From positions 682,001 through 746,000 of the forward strand of contig NZ_FNFO01000001.1 of NCBI RefSeq assembly GCF_900100765.1: DNA of 64,000 bases, given 5' to 3'. The notes beneath the pieces were generated by a model that saw only the letters and a program-made list of their open reading frames with translations, made no database searches and had not been told where the DNA came from. Positions 1-9,249 of the stretch are shown here, one piece after another (position 1 is the stretch's first letter; each line of letters begins with the position of its first letter). Made by a program: the position numbers and the translations under genes. Source of the stretch: Catalinimonas alkaloidigena (GTDB lineage Bacteria > Bacteroidota > Bacteroidia > Cytophagales > Flexibacteraceae).

Positions 1-828
1 CACCGTGCTGGTGCTTTTATCAACCATCATCATGATTCCGTCTACTTCTTCCATCACGGATTCTTCGTACGTGTGGACGATCTCAACCTCGTCGAAAATG
101 CCTTTCAATTGTTTCATGTCCGCAGCCAGGGGGCCGATGCTCGGGTCTTGGCTGTAGGAATCGAGTACCAGCATAATGCGCTCCAGTACAATTTTCTGCT
201 CGCCGATCCGCTCTTTCAAAGCTTCCTGGTCAGGGTGATCTTGCACTACCTGGTTCATCAGGTGCTGAGCCTCCAGCCAACCGCCGGCCAAGATCAACAC
301 ACTTAAATTCGTGCGATTCTGGTCCTGAAGATGCGTGTTAATCTGCTGGAAATTTTGAGTAGTAATCAACAACAGCGAATCCAGGTTCGTGGTGTTGGTG
401 GCCAGGCGACGAATCAATTCAAAATCGAAGAACTGACCAATCTGAAGTCCTTCCGCCATATCGCGTACGGCATTCATATAGTAGATACCGTCCTGGCTGC
501 GAGAGTAAAGGTTCGTGTATCCTAGGTCCGCACCGTAGATCCCTAAATTGAGAGCTTTCCGAGCATTGGTGTTGTAATTACTCTTATTATCAACAGAATT
601 GAGGTAACCCTTTTCGTATTGTGCACCCGATTCCTTAATCAGCATGGAAGTTTCCAGAGGAGAAGGGATGGATTGCAGCAAGTCACGCAACACCTCGTTT
701 GACAGCTTCGGCGTTTCTACGGCCGCTTGATCGAGGCTCTCAGCCACGTCTGGCGTACTCTGTGTCTCGGGATCACAGGCCGAGAGGAGCGCCAGGGCAG
801 TTAAGAGACTTACGGCTGTTTTTTTCAT
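1..828 (-). CDS. Putative lipoprotein, conserved Bacteroidota type (3' end beyond the window)
   Basis: The minus-strand frame opens with ATG at 828 and stays open to base 1, so the C-terminus lies outside the window; at least 276 residues are visible. The N-terminus is a short lipoprotein-type signal (MKKTAVSLLTALALLSAC, lipobox Cys at residue 18). The rest is soluble and helical with no motif I recognise; it has Tyr-rich stretches (around GIYGADLGYTNLYSR) and a coiled-coil-like part towards the visible end. It lies downstream of the Sia-type and ABC transporter genes on the same strand, separated from the transporter by about 250 bases with a possible promoter, so it may be separately transcribed. 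Function unknown. I infer a periplasmic or outer-membrane inner-face location from the lipobox alone. Confidence 0.75.
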   Translation of the reverse strand, partial: MKKTAVSLLTALALLSACDPETQSTPDVAESLDQAAVETPKLSNEVLRDLLQSIPSPLETSMLIKESGAQYEKGYLNSVDNKSNYNTNARKALNLGIYGADLGYTNLYSRSQDGIYYMNAVRDMAEGLQIGQFFDFELIRRLATNTTNLDSLLLITTQNFQQINTHLQDQNRTNLSVLILAGGWLEAQHLMNQVVQDHPDQEALKERIGEQKIVLERIMLVLDSYSQDPSIGPLAADMKQLKGIFDEVEIVHTYEESVMEEVDGIMMMVDKSTSTV

Positions 829-848
829 GGATTTCGTTTGAGTTGATG

Positions 849-880
849 TAAAGATATATGGCTAAAAAAAGGGGCGCAAA
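849..880 (-). promoter_or_regulatory. Possible Bacteroidota-type promoter for the lipoprotein gene
   Basis: On the minus strand TTTG (877-880) is followed after 20 bases by TATCTTTA (849-856). This is one base off the Bacteroidota sigma-ABfr consensus TTTG-N19-21-TAnnTTTG. It sits about 20 bases upstream of the ATG at 828. Match by eye only. Confidence 0.35.
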
Positions 881-1081
881 TTTGAGTGTGGGTGCCTCGG
901 GTGCAGGCTTGTAAGACCGCTTTAGTTTTCAGATACTTTAAGATCGCTTTCTTTCGGTTTGTGCTTTTTCTTTATCGGATTGTAAGGCTACTGACCTCAT
1001 TTTGTGGTGATTAACTCGGTTTTTGTTGTACAAACAGCAATAGCCTGAGGGCGTAAGAAATAGTGCCGTCGTACGCGAGTT

Positions 1082-4000
1082 TTATGCTTTCTTTAAGTTG
1101 ATTTTTTGTGTCAGTTGCGACCACGCCGACTGAATTTTTGAGAGCGGTAAACCCGGCAGCTTAATTTTGGGGACAGGAAGACTGCCCAGCCGGTCGATCA
1201 GTTTCTTGAAGCTCTCGTGATACAGTGTGAGGTACAGCGCAGCAGTCATCAGCCAGATTACCAAGGCATTAAACCAGAACGTATCGATCGAAAGCCCAAA
1301 CAGATGCTTACGAGGGGCATAGAAGTGCGCTCGGTAATCGAGCAGCCCATCGGGCGTCGGTTCGTGGTAAATCGGATCGGTTTGACGTAGTAGCTGATCG
1401 TTCCACTCAACCACCCGGTTTTTAACCGTTGCATTGCGCACCAGCTCATTCAGGCTTTCGTTGTAATAGCGATTTTTAAGCTCAGCCAACGAGTAGGGGC
1501 GATTCGGATTATTTTCATAGGTCATCAGAACGCCGTCCTTCATCTCATTGGCTTTCGTGAACCGAAGCTTGTGGAACTCGCCAGCGGCAGCCAGGCTTGT
1601 ACGCAGTTGCTCGGCGGTGGCTTCGTTGAAGTTTTCAGGACTAAGTTGTTTTGGGAGATCGAGTGCGCTGAAATGCTCTTGCAGGGCCGGATGCGTCAAT
1701 TCATTTTGCAGAATCCTGAGGTTTTTCTCGGCTTCTTCGCGTTGTGCAGCATCGCCGTGTAAGCCCTCTTCAACTTGCTTTAGGCGCGTTTCCAGCTCTG
1801 GGATCAAGTAGGTAGTCAGGTAATTCGAGAGGCTTTCTTCTTTCTCGATTCCGGCAATCATGCGTTGATACCGGTTGGCATTAAACTGATGCACCGTTAA
1901 TGCCTCAAACCCCCAGCGAGAAGCCATCATGTCCGCGATCAGAGGTGTTTTGCCTTTCGTCGAAACCCACTGGTTGAGCTTATCAAAGTTAAAGATAGCA
2001 CCACTCAAAATGAGTTGTGGGATAAGCAGGAGCGGAATAAGAATGTAAATGGTTACGGCCGAGTTGAAAGAGGCTGAAATGTTCAGCCCCAGCATGTTAG
2101 CAAAACACGACACCGTAAAGAGGATGAACCAGTAGGAGAGGTGCATGCCCTGAATCCCCAGGATCCAGTTGCCAATCATCACGAAAGTCAGCGTCTGAAT
2201 GGCCGATAACAGAAACAGAATCGTGACTTTCGACATCAGATAGCTCGACCGACTCAGATTCAGGAACGATTCTCGCCGTTGGATTTTCCGGTCGCGTATG
2301 ATCTCTTCGGCCGATACCGTTAACCCCATGAACAAGGCCACGACGACCGACATCAGAATGAACGCCGGAATGTTATCGTTAAACCGAAAGACGTACGTTC
2401 CGTCGGTACTATTCTGAAAGCGAATGATAAACGCCAGCAGAAAAGCCAGGAGCGGGGCTTCCAGTAGGTTGATCGCGAGGTACTGTGTGTTGGTTACCTT
2501 GCTGAGCAGATCCCGGGTCGTGAACACCACGAACTGCTTGAAACGCTTGGGAATGCTCAGGGCCTGAGGCAACGCATCACGCACATCGTCGCGGCGCTCG
2601 GTCGTAAACTTTTCTGCGTACAGATTGCTCCACTGGGTGGGCGTCATCTTGCGCTCGTTTGTAAACTGTCCGTATTCGTCTACAACGTGTGCTTCAATGA
2701 TGTTGAATATCTGCTCTGGATTGACGTTCCCACAGGTATGGCACTGGCCTCGGTCAGCATCGATCTGATGCGTCGCCCGCTTGAAGTAGCTGACTGCTTC
2801 GACCGGATGGCCATAGAAAATCGGATAGCCTCCCGTATCCATGATGAAGATCTTGTCGAACATCTTGTAGATGTCGGACGAAGGCTGGTGAATCACCACA
2901 AAGATGAGCTTGCCTTTGAGCGAAAGCTCTTTCAGGAGGTCGATCACATTCTCAGAATCGCGTGACGACAGCCCCGATGTCGGCTCATCGACAAAAAGCA
3001 CCGCCGGTTCGCGAATCAATTCCAGGGCAATGTTGAGGCGCTTTCGCTGGCCTCCACTGATCTTTTTGTTCAGGACATTCCCCACCACCAGGTGTTTGAT
3101 ATGCCCGAGTCCCAGGCTGGCGAGCGTCTGGTCAACGCGTTTGGTAAGCTCTTCTTCCGAAAGATCTTTGAAGCAAAGCTTAGCGTTATAATACAGGTTC
3201 TGGAAGACCGTCAGCTCTTCGATCAGGAGATCGTCCTGAGCCACGTAACCGATCATGCCCTGTATCTTGTCTTTTTCCTTGTGCAGGTCGATGCCGTTGA
3301 TCAGCACATGACCTTTAGAAGGGGTCTCCAGCCCCGCCAGTACATTCAGTAGCGTAGTTTTGCCAGCACCACTGGCTCCCATGATGGCAATGAGTTTGCC
3401 GGGGCCTTCCGAGATGTTGACGTCGTGTAGCCCCACGTGCCCGTTCGGGAAGCGGAACTCCAGCGCATCTACATTGAACGACAGGTTCGAGAAGGTTGCA
3501 TCGCTTACAAAGTGCCCCACTACGTCGCCGTAGTAAAGCGGCTCGCCCTTGGCAGCTTTGAGCGTACTGCCATGCGGAAACAGGTACACCTGATTGGGGA
3601 TTACCGTGAAACCGTTCAGTGTTAGTTCACTGTGGCCCAGGTACCGCAGGAAGTACATGTCGACGCTGGCTACCTTCAGGACCATAATCTCACCTTCCAG
3701 CCCTGTGGAGTGCATGTGGTGCACATGGGCTGCCGCGAGGTGATCATGAGCGTCGACGACCAAAAGGTCGGCATGATCGGCATACTGGCCGGTTTGGCAG
3801 AGCACAAAGTCCTCGATCAGCTTGTACTCCTGCTGTGAGATGTTGAAGACCTCCGAGACCGTATCGATGATCTGCTTGCGCTGGGGAGTGAAGTTTTGGT
3901 CTTCGTTTACTAGCTCCAGCAATTTGATCAGCGCAATGACCTTTTGCTTTTGCGCCAGAGTCTTGTTGATCTTCTTACAGAGCGCCAGCGTCCTGACCGA

Positions 4001-4261
4001 ATCGCGGACGGAAGTCAGCTTACGCTCTTTCTTAACCTTAACGACCGTGCCTCCACCGGCATCTTCTTCCTCTTCGGCGTCCGATTGCCCGTAGCCAACG
4101 TATTTGTCATAGAGGCGTACGTATTCCTCTACTTTATCCTTGTTGAGCTGTTGCTGGAAAAAGCGGATGACATAAGCTCGTTCCTTTTCGGTGACCCCAC
4201 CATCCTGTTTAGTGATGATCCCAAAGAGTTGGGTTAGGGCCTGTAGTATTTCCTCACTCAT
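1082..4261 (-). CDS. TerB-domain ABC transporter, ABCG-like ATPase-permease fusion
   Basis: A 1059-residue protein. Residues 1-145 are an acidic/helical TerB-like region (two TerB-type blocks around residues 1-55 and 85-150, joined by an acidic linker). The ABC ATPase follows, with Walker A GASGAGKTT at about 294, signature ISGGQRKR at about 399 and Walker B LFVDEPTSGL at about 418. An ABC2-type membrane domain starts near residue 593 with several hydrophobic segments, and a last membrane segment lies near 990. ATPase before permease in one chain is the ABCG (eukaryote White-like) order. Between TerB and ATPase is a beta-rich stretch (about 175-260) that may be FHA-like. It lies 135 bases downstream of the SiaC-like gene on the same strand, so it is a candidate output of that switch. 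Substrate unknown. Family call is firm; the link to Sia control is inference. Confidence 0.9.
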   Translation of the reverse strand: MSEEILQALTQLFGIITKQDGGVTEKERAYVIRFFQQQLNKDKVEEYVRLYDKYVGYGQSDAEEEEDAGGGTVVKVKKERKLTSVRDSVRTLALCKKINKTLAQKQKVIALIKLLELVNEDQNFTPQRKQIIDTVSEVFNISQQEYKLIEDFVLCQTGQYADHADLLVVDAHDHLAAAHVHHMHSTGLEGEIMVLKVASVDMYFLRYLGHSELTLNGFTVIPNQVYLFPHGSTLKAAKGEPLYYGDVVGHFVSDATFSNLSFNVDALEFRFPNGHVGLHDVNISEGPGKLIAIMGASGAGKTTLLNVLAGLETPSKGHVLINGIDLHKEKDKIQGMIGYVAQDDLLIEELTVFQNLYYNAKLCFKDLSEEELTKRVDQTLASLGLGHIKHLVVGNVLNKKISGGQRKRLNIALELIREPAVLFVDEPTSGLSSRDSENVIDLLKELSLKGKLIFVVIHQPSSDIYKMFDKIFIMDTGGYPIFYGHPVEAVSYFKRATHQIDADRGQCHTCGNVNPEQIFNIIEAHVVDEYGQFTNERKMTPTQWSNLYAEKFTTERRDDVRDALPQALSIPKRFKQFVVFTTRDLLSKVTNTQYLAINLLEAPLLAFLLAFIIRFQNSTDGTYVFRFNDNIPAFILMSVVVALFMGLTVSAEEIIRDRKIQRRESFLNLSRSSYLMSKVTILFLLSAIQTLTFVMIGNWILGIQGMHLSYWFILFTVSCFANMLGLNISASFNSAVTIYILIPLLLIPQLILSGAIFNFDKLNQWVSTKGKTPLIADMMASRWGFEALTVHQFNANRYQRMIAGIEKEESLSNYLTTYLIPELETRLKQVEEGLHGDAAQREEAEKNLRILQNELTHPALQEHFSALDLPKQLSPENFNEATAEQLRTSLAAAGEFHKLRFTKANEMKDGVLMTYENNPNRPYSLAELKNRYYNESLNELVRNATVKNRVVEWNDQLLRQTDPIYHEPTPDGLLDYRAHFYAPRKHLFGLSIDTFWFNALVIWLMTAALYLTLYHESFKKLIDRLGSLPVPKIKLPGLPLSKIQSAWSQLTQKINLKKA

Positions 4262-4396
4262 GGGGGGTGGGGCTATGCGTAGAGAGCCGGGGCTCCAGTA
4301 CGTAGACCATACATCGCCCCGCCCATACGCTGATGGTGCTTGGGTTAAAAATTGTTATAGTAGAGGGTGAAGCGCGCTATGCAGGCGCTTCGTCTC

Positions 4397-4765
4397 TTAA
4401 AACGTCTTGAATTCGAAGGGTACTTCTACCAGTTCAGAGAACTCTTCACCGGCTTCCTGCATGTCCTCGTCGTCTTCATCGTAATACCACACCACACTGG
4501 CGTTGTCGATGTCTTCCAGCTTCGAAAGGATATCGAGAATCAGCTTAGACGAAGCAGTGTTGAAATACTCCAGCTTGAAGACAAACTCCGTGGCTGAATT
4601 GGGCGCATCGGCGTATTGGTCCAGCCATTCCAGAACAGGGCCATAGAACTCTGCCGAATCTTCGGGTAGCGAGCGCCCTGAAATCTCATAAATACCGTTT
4701 TTACCGTCCAGGATAATTTTCGGTGTATCTTCCGTGCCTTCCAGGCTAATGATTTCCATTGTCAT
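4397..4765 (-). CDS. SiaC-family (DUF1987) regulatory phosphoprotein
   Basis: A 122-residue protein matching the SiaC/DUF1987 family in length and pattern: LEWLDQY near 46-52 and the conserved YFNTASSK segment at 67-74. In Pseudomonas aeruginosa SiaC the phosphorylated Thr lies in the equivalent YFNT segment; here it would be Thr70. The C-terminus is strongly acidic (DEDDED around 96-101). Family knowledge: the kinase SiaB phosphorylates SiaC, the phosphatase SiaA reverses it, and unphosphorylated SiaC binds and activates the diguanylate cyclase SiaD. Here the kinase-like and phosphatase-like genes lie directly upstream in the same orientation, but no SiaD-like GGDEF gene is in the window. 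The partner of this protein is therefore unknown. Confidence 0.88.
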   Translation of the reverse strand: MTMEIISLEGTEDTPKIILDGKNGIYEISGRSLPEDSAEFYGPVLEWLDQYADAPNSATEFVFKLEYFNTASSKLILDILSKLEDIDNASVVWYYDEDDEDMQEAGEEFSELVEVPFEFKTF

Positions 4766-4828
4766 AGGAATGCGTTGATTTTGATCGTAAAGGATTAGAA
4801 AAAATTAGTGATTGATACCTAAGTGTTA

Positions 4829-5401
4829 TTAACCCCGGGAAATGCGGGTTTGCAGCATAAAGAAATCGGTGTGGCTGTCGATCGGCTCAAAGCCAAATTC
4901 CAGCTTGTTACCAGACTTCCGTGCCATGTCTACAAAACCCAGGCCGGCGCCGCCTTTGTCGGAAAGCTCACCGTTTTTGATGATCTCCTTGTAAAGGGCT
5001 TTGAGGCCGTCTTTGTCCAGGCTATTGATTTCATCCAGCTTGCTACGCAGAAAGTCAACCTTATCTTTTTGAATCGGGTTGCCGGTCGAAATGATGTAAT
5101 CCCCTTCCTCTTTGCCGATCATGAAGATCGCCGAGTTGCGTAGGGTGGTCTCCGGAAATTCGTCGCTGTGTTTGGCAATGTTCTGCAGACATTCCACCAT
5201 CACGTTGAAAACCTTCCGCTTGATGTTCGATTCTTCACCAAGCGAATCCAGATTCCGCTCAGCCATCGACAACACCGACTTCGTGATTTCCTGGGTGAAT
5301 TCTCCCTCGTAAGCAAGAATCAGACTTTTGGCAACCATTGTCCGATGCAGGTCAAAGATATACCGCATGGATAGGGGTTGGCTTAAGGTTTGTGTTTCCA
5401 T
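4829..5401 (-). CDS. SiaB-family protein kinase (DUF6272, GHKL-type ATPase fold)
   Basis: A 190-residue protein from ATG at 5401; an upstream in-frame GTG at 5431 would add ten residues but looks less natural. It carries a degenerate GHKL ATP-binding fold: N-box-like VMVECLQNIAKHSDE (Glu70, Asn74, His78) and a glycine-rich box GGAGLGFVDMA near 150-160. There is no phospho-acceptor His domain, as in anti-sigma-factor-type and SiaB kinases. Family knowledge says SiaB phosphorylates SiaC on Thr. The gene lies 63 bases upstream of the SiaC-like gene and 78 bases downstream of the PP2C phosphatase gene, giving the SiaA-B-C order known from Pseudomonas. Cytoplasmic; no membrane segment. Confidence 0.88.
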   Translation of the reverse strand: METQTLSQPLSMRYIFDLHRTMVAKSLILAYEGEFTQEITKSVLSMAERNLDSLGEESNIKRKVFNVMVECLQNIAKHSDEFPETTLRNSAIFMIGKEEGDYIISTGNPIQKDKVDFLRSKLDEINSLDKDGLKALYKEIIKNGELSDKGGAGLGFVDMARKSGNKLEFGFEPIDSHTDFFMLQTRISRG

Positions 5402-5479
5402 TTGAACAGTTGATTTAAATTTGACCCACACGAGCGTGCCGTACGGGGATTGAATGATGCAATTGTTTGTGAATTTATT

Positions 5480-8400
5480 TTAGAAGCGTAAGCCAATCAT
5501 TAGTACGTCATCTGTCTGTTTGTCTTCACCACGCCAAGCCTCAAATTCCTGGTCGTAGATCTCGTGCAGCTCTTGCATGGACAGTTCGTTGTACGTTTGC
5601 AAAATCTCGCGAATGCGTCGTGGCGAGAACTTCTTCTGATTAGGCCCGCCAAACTGGTCAGGGAAGCCATCGGAGAAGAACACCACCGTGTCGCCGGCCT
5701 TGTATTCGATGACGTGATTCGTAAAGTTGGTGCGGTTCTTATACTGCCCTCCACCAATCGGGAATTTGTCGCCTTTCAACTCAGTCAGCTCTCCCTCGCG
5801 CAGGTGATAGAGCGGTCGGTGTGCACCAGCGTATTCAATGGTACCCTGTTTTGCATTTACACGACACAGGGCTACGTCCATGCCATCGCGCGTATCGCCT
5901 TCGGCTCCTGTTTGTTTCAGGGTTCTGGTTACTCCTTCGTCGAGTCGGTCCAGAATCTCGGCCGGCGAGAACGTGCCGCTGGTTGCGATGTCGTTCAACA
6001 GGAAGTAGCCGATCAAGGAAATCAACGCCCCCGGAACGCCGTGCCCTGTACAGTCGACCGCGGCCAGATAAATGTCGTCGCCCTGCTGAAGGAACCACGG
6101 GAAGTCACCGCTCACCACGTCACGCGGCTTGTAGAGGATGAACGACTCGGTAAATACTTCGTGAATCGTATCGTTGTCGGGCAGAATGGCATTCTGGATG
6201 CGCTTGGCGTAGTTGATCGACTCGGTAATCTTTTTGTTTTTGTTCTGGATTTCGAGTTCGATCAGTTTTCGGTCTGTGATGTCGTGCGACACCAACAGAA
6301 TCGATTCCATTTTCTGCTCTTCGTTGTATTCCGGGATGGCATTGACCTGCATCACCCGCTCGCCCATGCTGGACTGGAAGTCGATTTCGTCAGCAACATT
6401 TTGTTGTGCTTCGATCACCTGGCTGATGATGCGGCGCCACGACTCTTTCAGGGTTCCTTCGATTTCGACGCCGTCGAGGGACTTCTGTAGGAAGTAGTCC
6501 GGCTTGTGTCCCGTATACGTCTCGATAATGGGGTTGATGTAGAAGAACGTACCCTCTTCGTTGACACGGGTGATCAGGTCAGGCGAGTTCTCCGAAAGGG
6601 CTTGCATTTGCCCCCGCATCCGTGCTTCGCGTTCGGCCAGACGACGCTCGGTAATGTCGCGTGAGTTAATCACCAGTCCTTGAATCGCCGGATCATCCAA
6701 CAAGTTGTTGCCGGTTGCTTCCAGCCATACGAACTCGCCGTTCTTGCGCTTGTATTGGATCTGAACCGTTACCGACTCATGTGGTTTTTCAAGCAGGTCG
6801 GTGTACATCTTCGACAAGACCTGCTGGTTTTCTTCGTGTACGAATTGATCGTCTTTCAGACCGATTACTTCCTCGGCGCGGTACCCCAGAATGCGCTCGA
6901 TCGAAGGCGATACGTAGCGGATGGTGCCGTCTTCTTCGTAGATGGTGATCACCTCCGAGGCGTTTTCCAACAGCGTCTGCATACGCTTCTGCGTGCGGTT
7001 AACCTCCTCGATCTGATGTTCGAGCTTAGTATTGGTCCGCTTCAGCTCTTCCTGCGTAGCCTCCATTTCTTCCGCGTTCTGCTGAAGAATTTCCTGCTGT
7101 TGCTGCAGCTCTTCACTCATCTTCTGAGCGTCGAGTAAAAGCTGACGTGTGCGTTCGTTCACCTGAATGTTGAACAACGTACGCGCAATAATCTGGCTGA
7201 CCTCCTGGACAAATTTGACCTGGCGTGGCGTGAACCGCTCCAGTCCGGCAAATTCTAGGGCTCCGTTTACTTCTTCGTTCGTAACAAGTGGTACGATCAA
7301 CAGGCACTCAGGGCGTTTTTCGCCGATGAGTCCCGAAGTAACCGTGACGTAATCGTTCGGAATTTCCGTGCGTAGTACTGTGTCGCATTCGATACACGAC
7401 TGGCCGACCAACCCTTCGCCCATCTTGAACTGCGCCTGGAGGTATTTCTTTTTGTTGTAGGCGTAACTCGCCTTCATGCGGATGTAAGTCCGTTCGTCGT
7501 TCGGGTCTTGCTCCAAGACATAGAAAGCACCTTGAATGGCTCCGATTTTCTTGGTGACGAACGCAATGATTTCGTCGCTCAGCGCGTCGATGCTGGTATG
7601 GCGCCGCAGAATTTCGCCTACTTCGGCTTCTCCACGGATAATCCAGTTACGTTCGTCATCGCGCTTTTCTGCTTCCTGCAAGCTGGTGCTCATCCCAATT
7701 AGCGCTAACCCCAGCGTATCTTCACCGCTCATCGGCTCAAAGTCGGCGTCAAAATCACCCTGACCAATCTGGTGGGCGAAGTCGGCCGTGCGGCGCAGGC
7801 CTTTCACCATTTCGCTGACCTGTTCGGCCATCTCACCGATTTCGTCATTGGAATCTTTACGTACTTCGTTGGGTAGCACTCCGCGTCCAAGCAGTTGAAG
7901 CGTCTGTTTCAACTGATGCAGTGGGGCGGTGATGGAGCGAGACAGCATGCTGGTAACGATGGTCGCCATCAGCACGGCGATGGCCACGGCGATCAGAAAC
8001 GCCATTTGCAAACCGTGCATAGGAGCCAGAATCTCGCTGGTATCCATTTTTACCACCAATCCCCATTGGGTTGAAGGGAGGTAGTGCCAGGCGGCCAGCA
8101 CCGACCGGTTACGGTAATCTTTCTCTACTACACTGCCTTTCTCACCCAGCATAGCGCGTTGCATGGCACTGGAGGCCTGTGCATCGTTCGCAAAGCTTCT
8201 GCGTAAGGCTGCCTGAGGATCGTGCCGCAGCGGATTCTGTACCACAATCTGGTTCTGAAACACTTTGCCCAGCATCACTTCACCGGTATTGCCGAGTCCC
8301 AGGGTATCCTGCAACTGGGTGTAGATCGGTGTCATGTCGATGCGGCAGGCAATGATGCCAATCGTTTCGTCATCTGTATTGTGCAGTGGCGAGGCTACAA

Positions 8401-8911
8401 TGACGCAGAACTGGTCTCCCAGCTGGAAGATGTTGCTGAAATAGGTTTCCTTCGAAGCTTGCTCCAGGGTCTGACCATCCGGATCTAGAAATGCACTGCC
8501 TTGTTCGTTCGTGCCTTCAGAGTCGTAGACGTAATGCCCTTCGGGCGAAATCAGATAGACCGCGTCGAAGCCATAGCGCTTGCGCAACGGACGAATGATC
8601 GAGTCAAACTTTGAGGTCAGATCGGGAAGGGCTTCTTCAAGTGTATCCGCCGGCTGAAGGGCCTGTGCGAAGTAGTGCTGAATCAGCGGAATCTCCTGAA
8701 TAAATTCCAGGTTAGAAGACGTGCCGGTGAGCATAGCGTTAAGGCGCTGCGCCTTAACATCGGCGATAACTTCCAGATTGCGTTGCGCTGCCTGAAGTGT
8801 GGTCTGACGGGTGAAGCGAAACGCGAAGAAACTAACCGCCAGGACCGCCGCGACGATCAGCACGACGACCAGAAGCGTAACTTTAGTTCCTATGGAGACT
8901 TTTTTGAACAT
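5480..8911 (-). CDS. SiaA-like membrane sensor PP2C (SpoIIE-type) phosphatase
   Basis: A 1143-residue sensor phosphatase. Membrane segment at about 11-31, a Cache-like extracytoplasmic sensor to about 300, a second membrane segment near 305-325, HAMP to about 380, GAF at about 435-590, a Gln/Glu-rich coiled coil to about 660, two PAS domains (about 660-785 and 790-905, each with a PAC-type end), then the SpoIIE/PP2C domain. Metal-binding acidic motifs are intact: SGD near 932, VDCTGHG near 951 and SDG near 1075. Family role: dephosphorylates the SiaC-type partner when its sensor is active. It is longer than Pseudomonas SiaA, having gained GAF and PAS modules. First gene of a minus-strand run with the SiaB- and SiaC-like genes. 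The input signal is unknown. Confidence 0.9.
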   Translation of the reverse strand: MFKKVSIGTKVTLLVVVLIVAAVLAVSFFAFRFTRQTTLQAAQRNLEVIADVKAQRLNAMLTGTSSNLEFIQEIPLIQHYFAQALQPADTLEEALPDLTSKFDSIIRPLRKRYGFDAVYLISPEGHYVYDSEGTNEQGSAFLDPDGQTLEQASKETYFSNIFQLGDQFCVIVASPLHNTDDETIGIIACRIDMTPIYTQLQDTLGLGNTGEVMLGKVFQNQIVVQNPLRHDPQAALRRSFANDAQASSAMQRAMLGEKGSVVEKDYRNRSVLAAWHYLPSTQWGLVVKMDTSEILAPMHGLQMAFLIAVAIAVLMATIVTSMLSRSITAPLHQLKQTLQLLGRGVLPNEVRKDSNDEIGEMAEQVSEMVKGLRRTADFAHQIGQGDFDADFEPMSGEDTLGLALIGMSTSLQEAEKRDDERNWIIRGEAEVGEILRRHTSIDALSDEIIAFVTKKIGAIQGAFYVLEQDPNDERTYIRMKASYAYNKKKYLQAQFKMGEGLVGQSCIECDTVLRTEIPNDYVTVTSGLIGEKRPECLLIVPLVTNEEVNGALEFAGLERFTPRQVKFVQEVSQIIARTLFNIQVNERTRQLLLDAQKMSEELQQQQEILQQNAEEMEATQEELKRTNTKLEHQIEEVNRTQKRMQTLLENASEVITIYEEDGTIRYVSPSIERILGYRAEEVIGLKDDQFVHEENQQVLSKMYTDLLEKPHESVTVQIQYKRKNGEFVWLEATGNNLLDDPAIQGLVINSRDITERRLAEREARMRGQMQALSENSPDLITRVNEEGTFFYINPIIETYTGHKPDYFLQKSLDGVEIEGTLKESWRRIISQVIEAQQNVADEIDFQSSMGERVMQVNAIPEYNEEQKMESILLVSHDITDRKLIELEIQNKNKKITESINYAKRIQNAILPDNDTIHEVFTESFILYKPRDVVSGDFPWFLQQGDDIYLAAVDCTGHGVPGALISLIGYFLLNDIATSGTFSPAEILDRLDEGVTRTLKQTGAEGDTRDGMDVALCRVNAKQGTIEYAGAHRPLYHLREGELTELKGDKFPIGGGQYKNRTNFTNHVIEYKAGDTVVFFSDGFPDQFGGPNQKKFSPRRIREILQTYNELSMQELHEIYDQEFEAWRGEDKQTDDVLMIGLRF

Positions 8912-9249
8912 ATGGGTTTGAAACCTTAAACAGCCAGTGAATCAGATAGTAACCGACGAGTAGCTGTTGATTTTACAAAACAAATAGTATTTAATAGTTA
9001 TCGCTATTTCTGCTGTGAACCGCCCAACGTAGCGTTGTATAAAACTGCTTGGGTTGCGGACTGGCACAGAGATAGTTTTTGTGTTTCTTCAATAGACTTA
9101 CATTCGTTCATCTATCCCAACTTCCTCTGTTTCCTGTAATCGACGGGAATTCCCTGCGCTTTCCATCCATTTCTCTCCGATTCCCACTGATTTACTACGC
9201 TTTGTGATATGAACTGAATTTGTTTCTTTCCGCTTTGGTATCTGAAGTG
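8912..9249. other. Intergenic stretch upstream of the phosphatase gene
   Basis: This AT-richer gap of 338 bases separates the phosphatase gene (5480-8911) from the GAF-CheB-CheR gene run (9250-11561), both on the minus strand. It must hold the promoter of the phosphatase gene, but I see no exact TAnnTTTG box, terminator hairpin or small gene. Confidence 0.5.
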
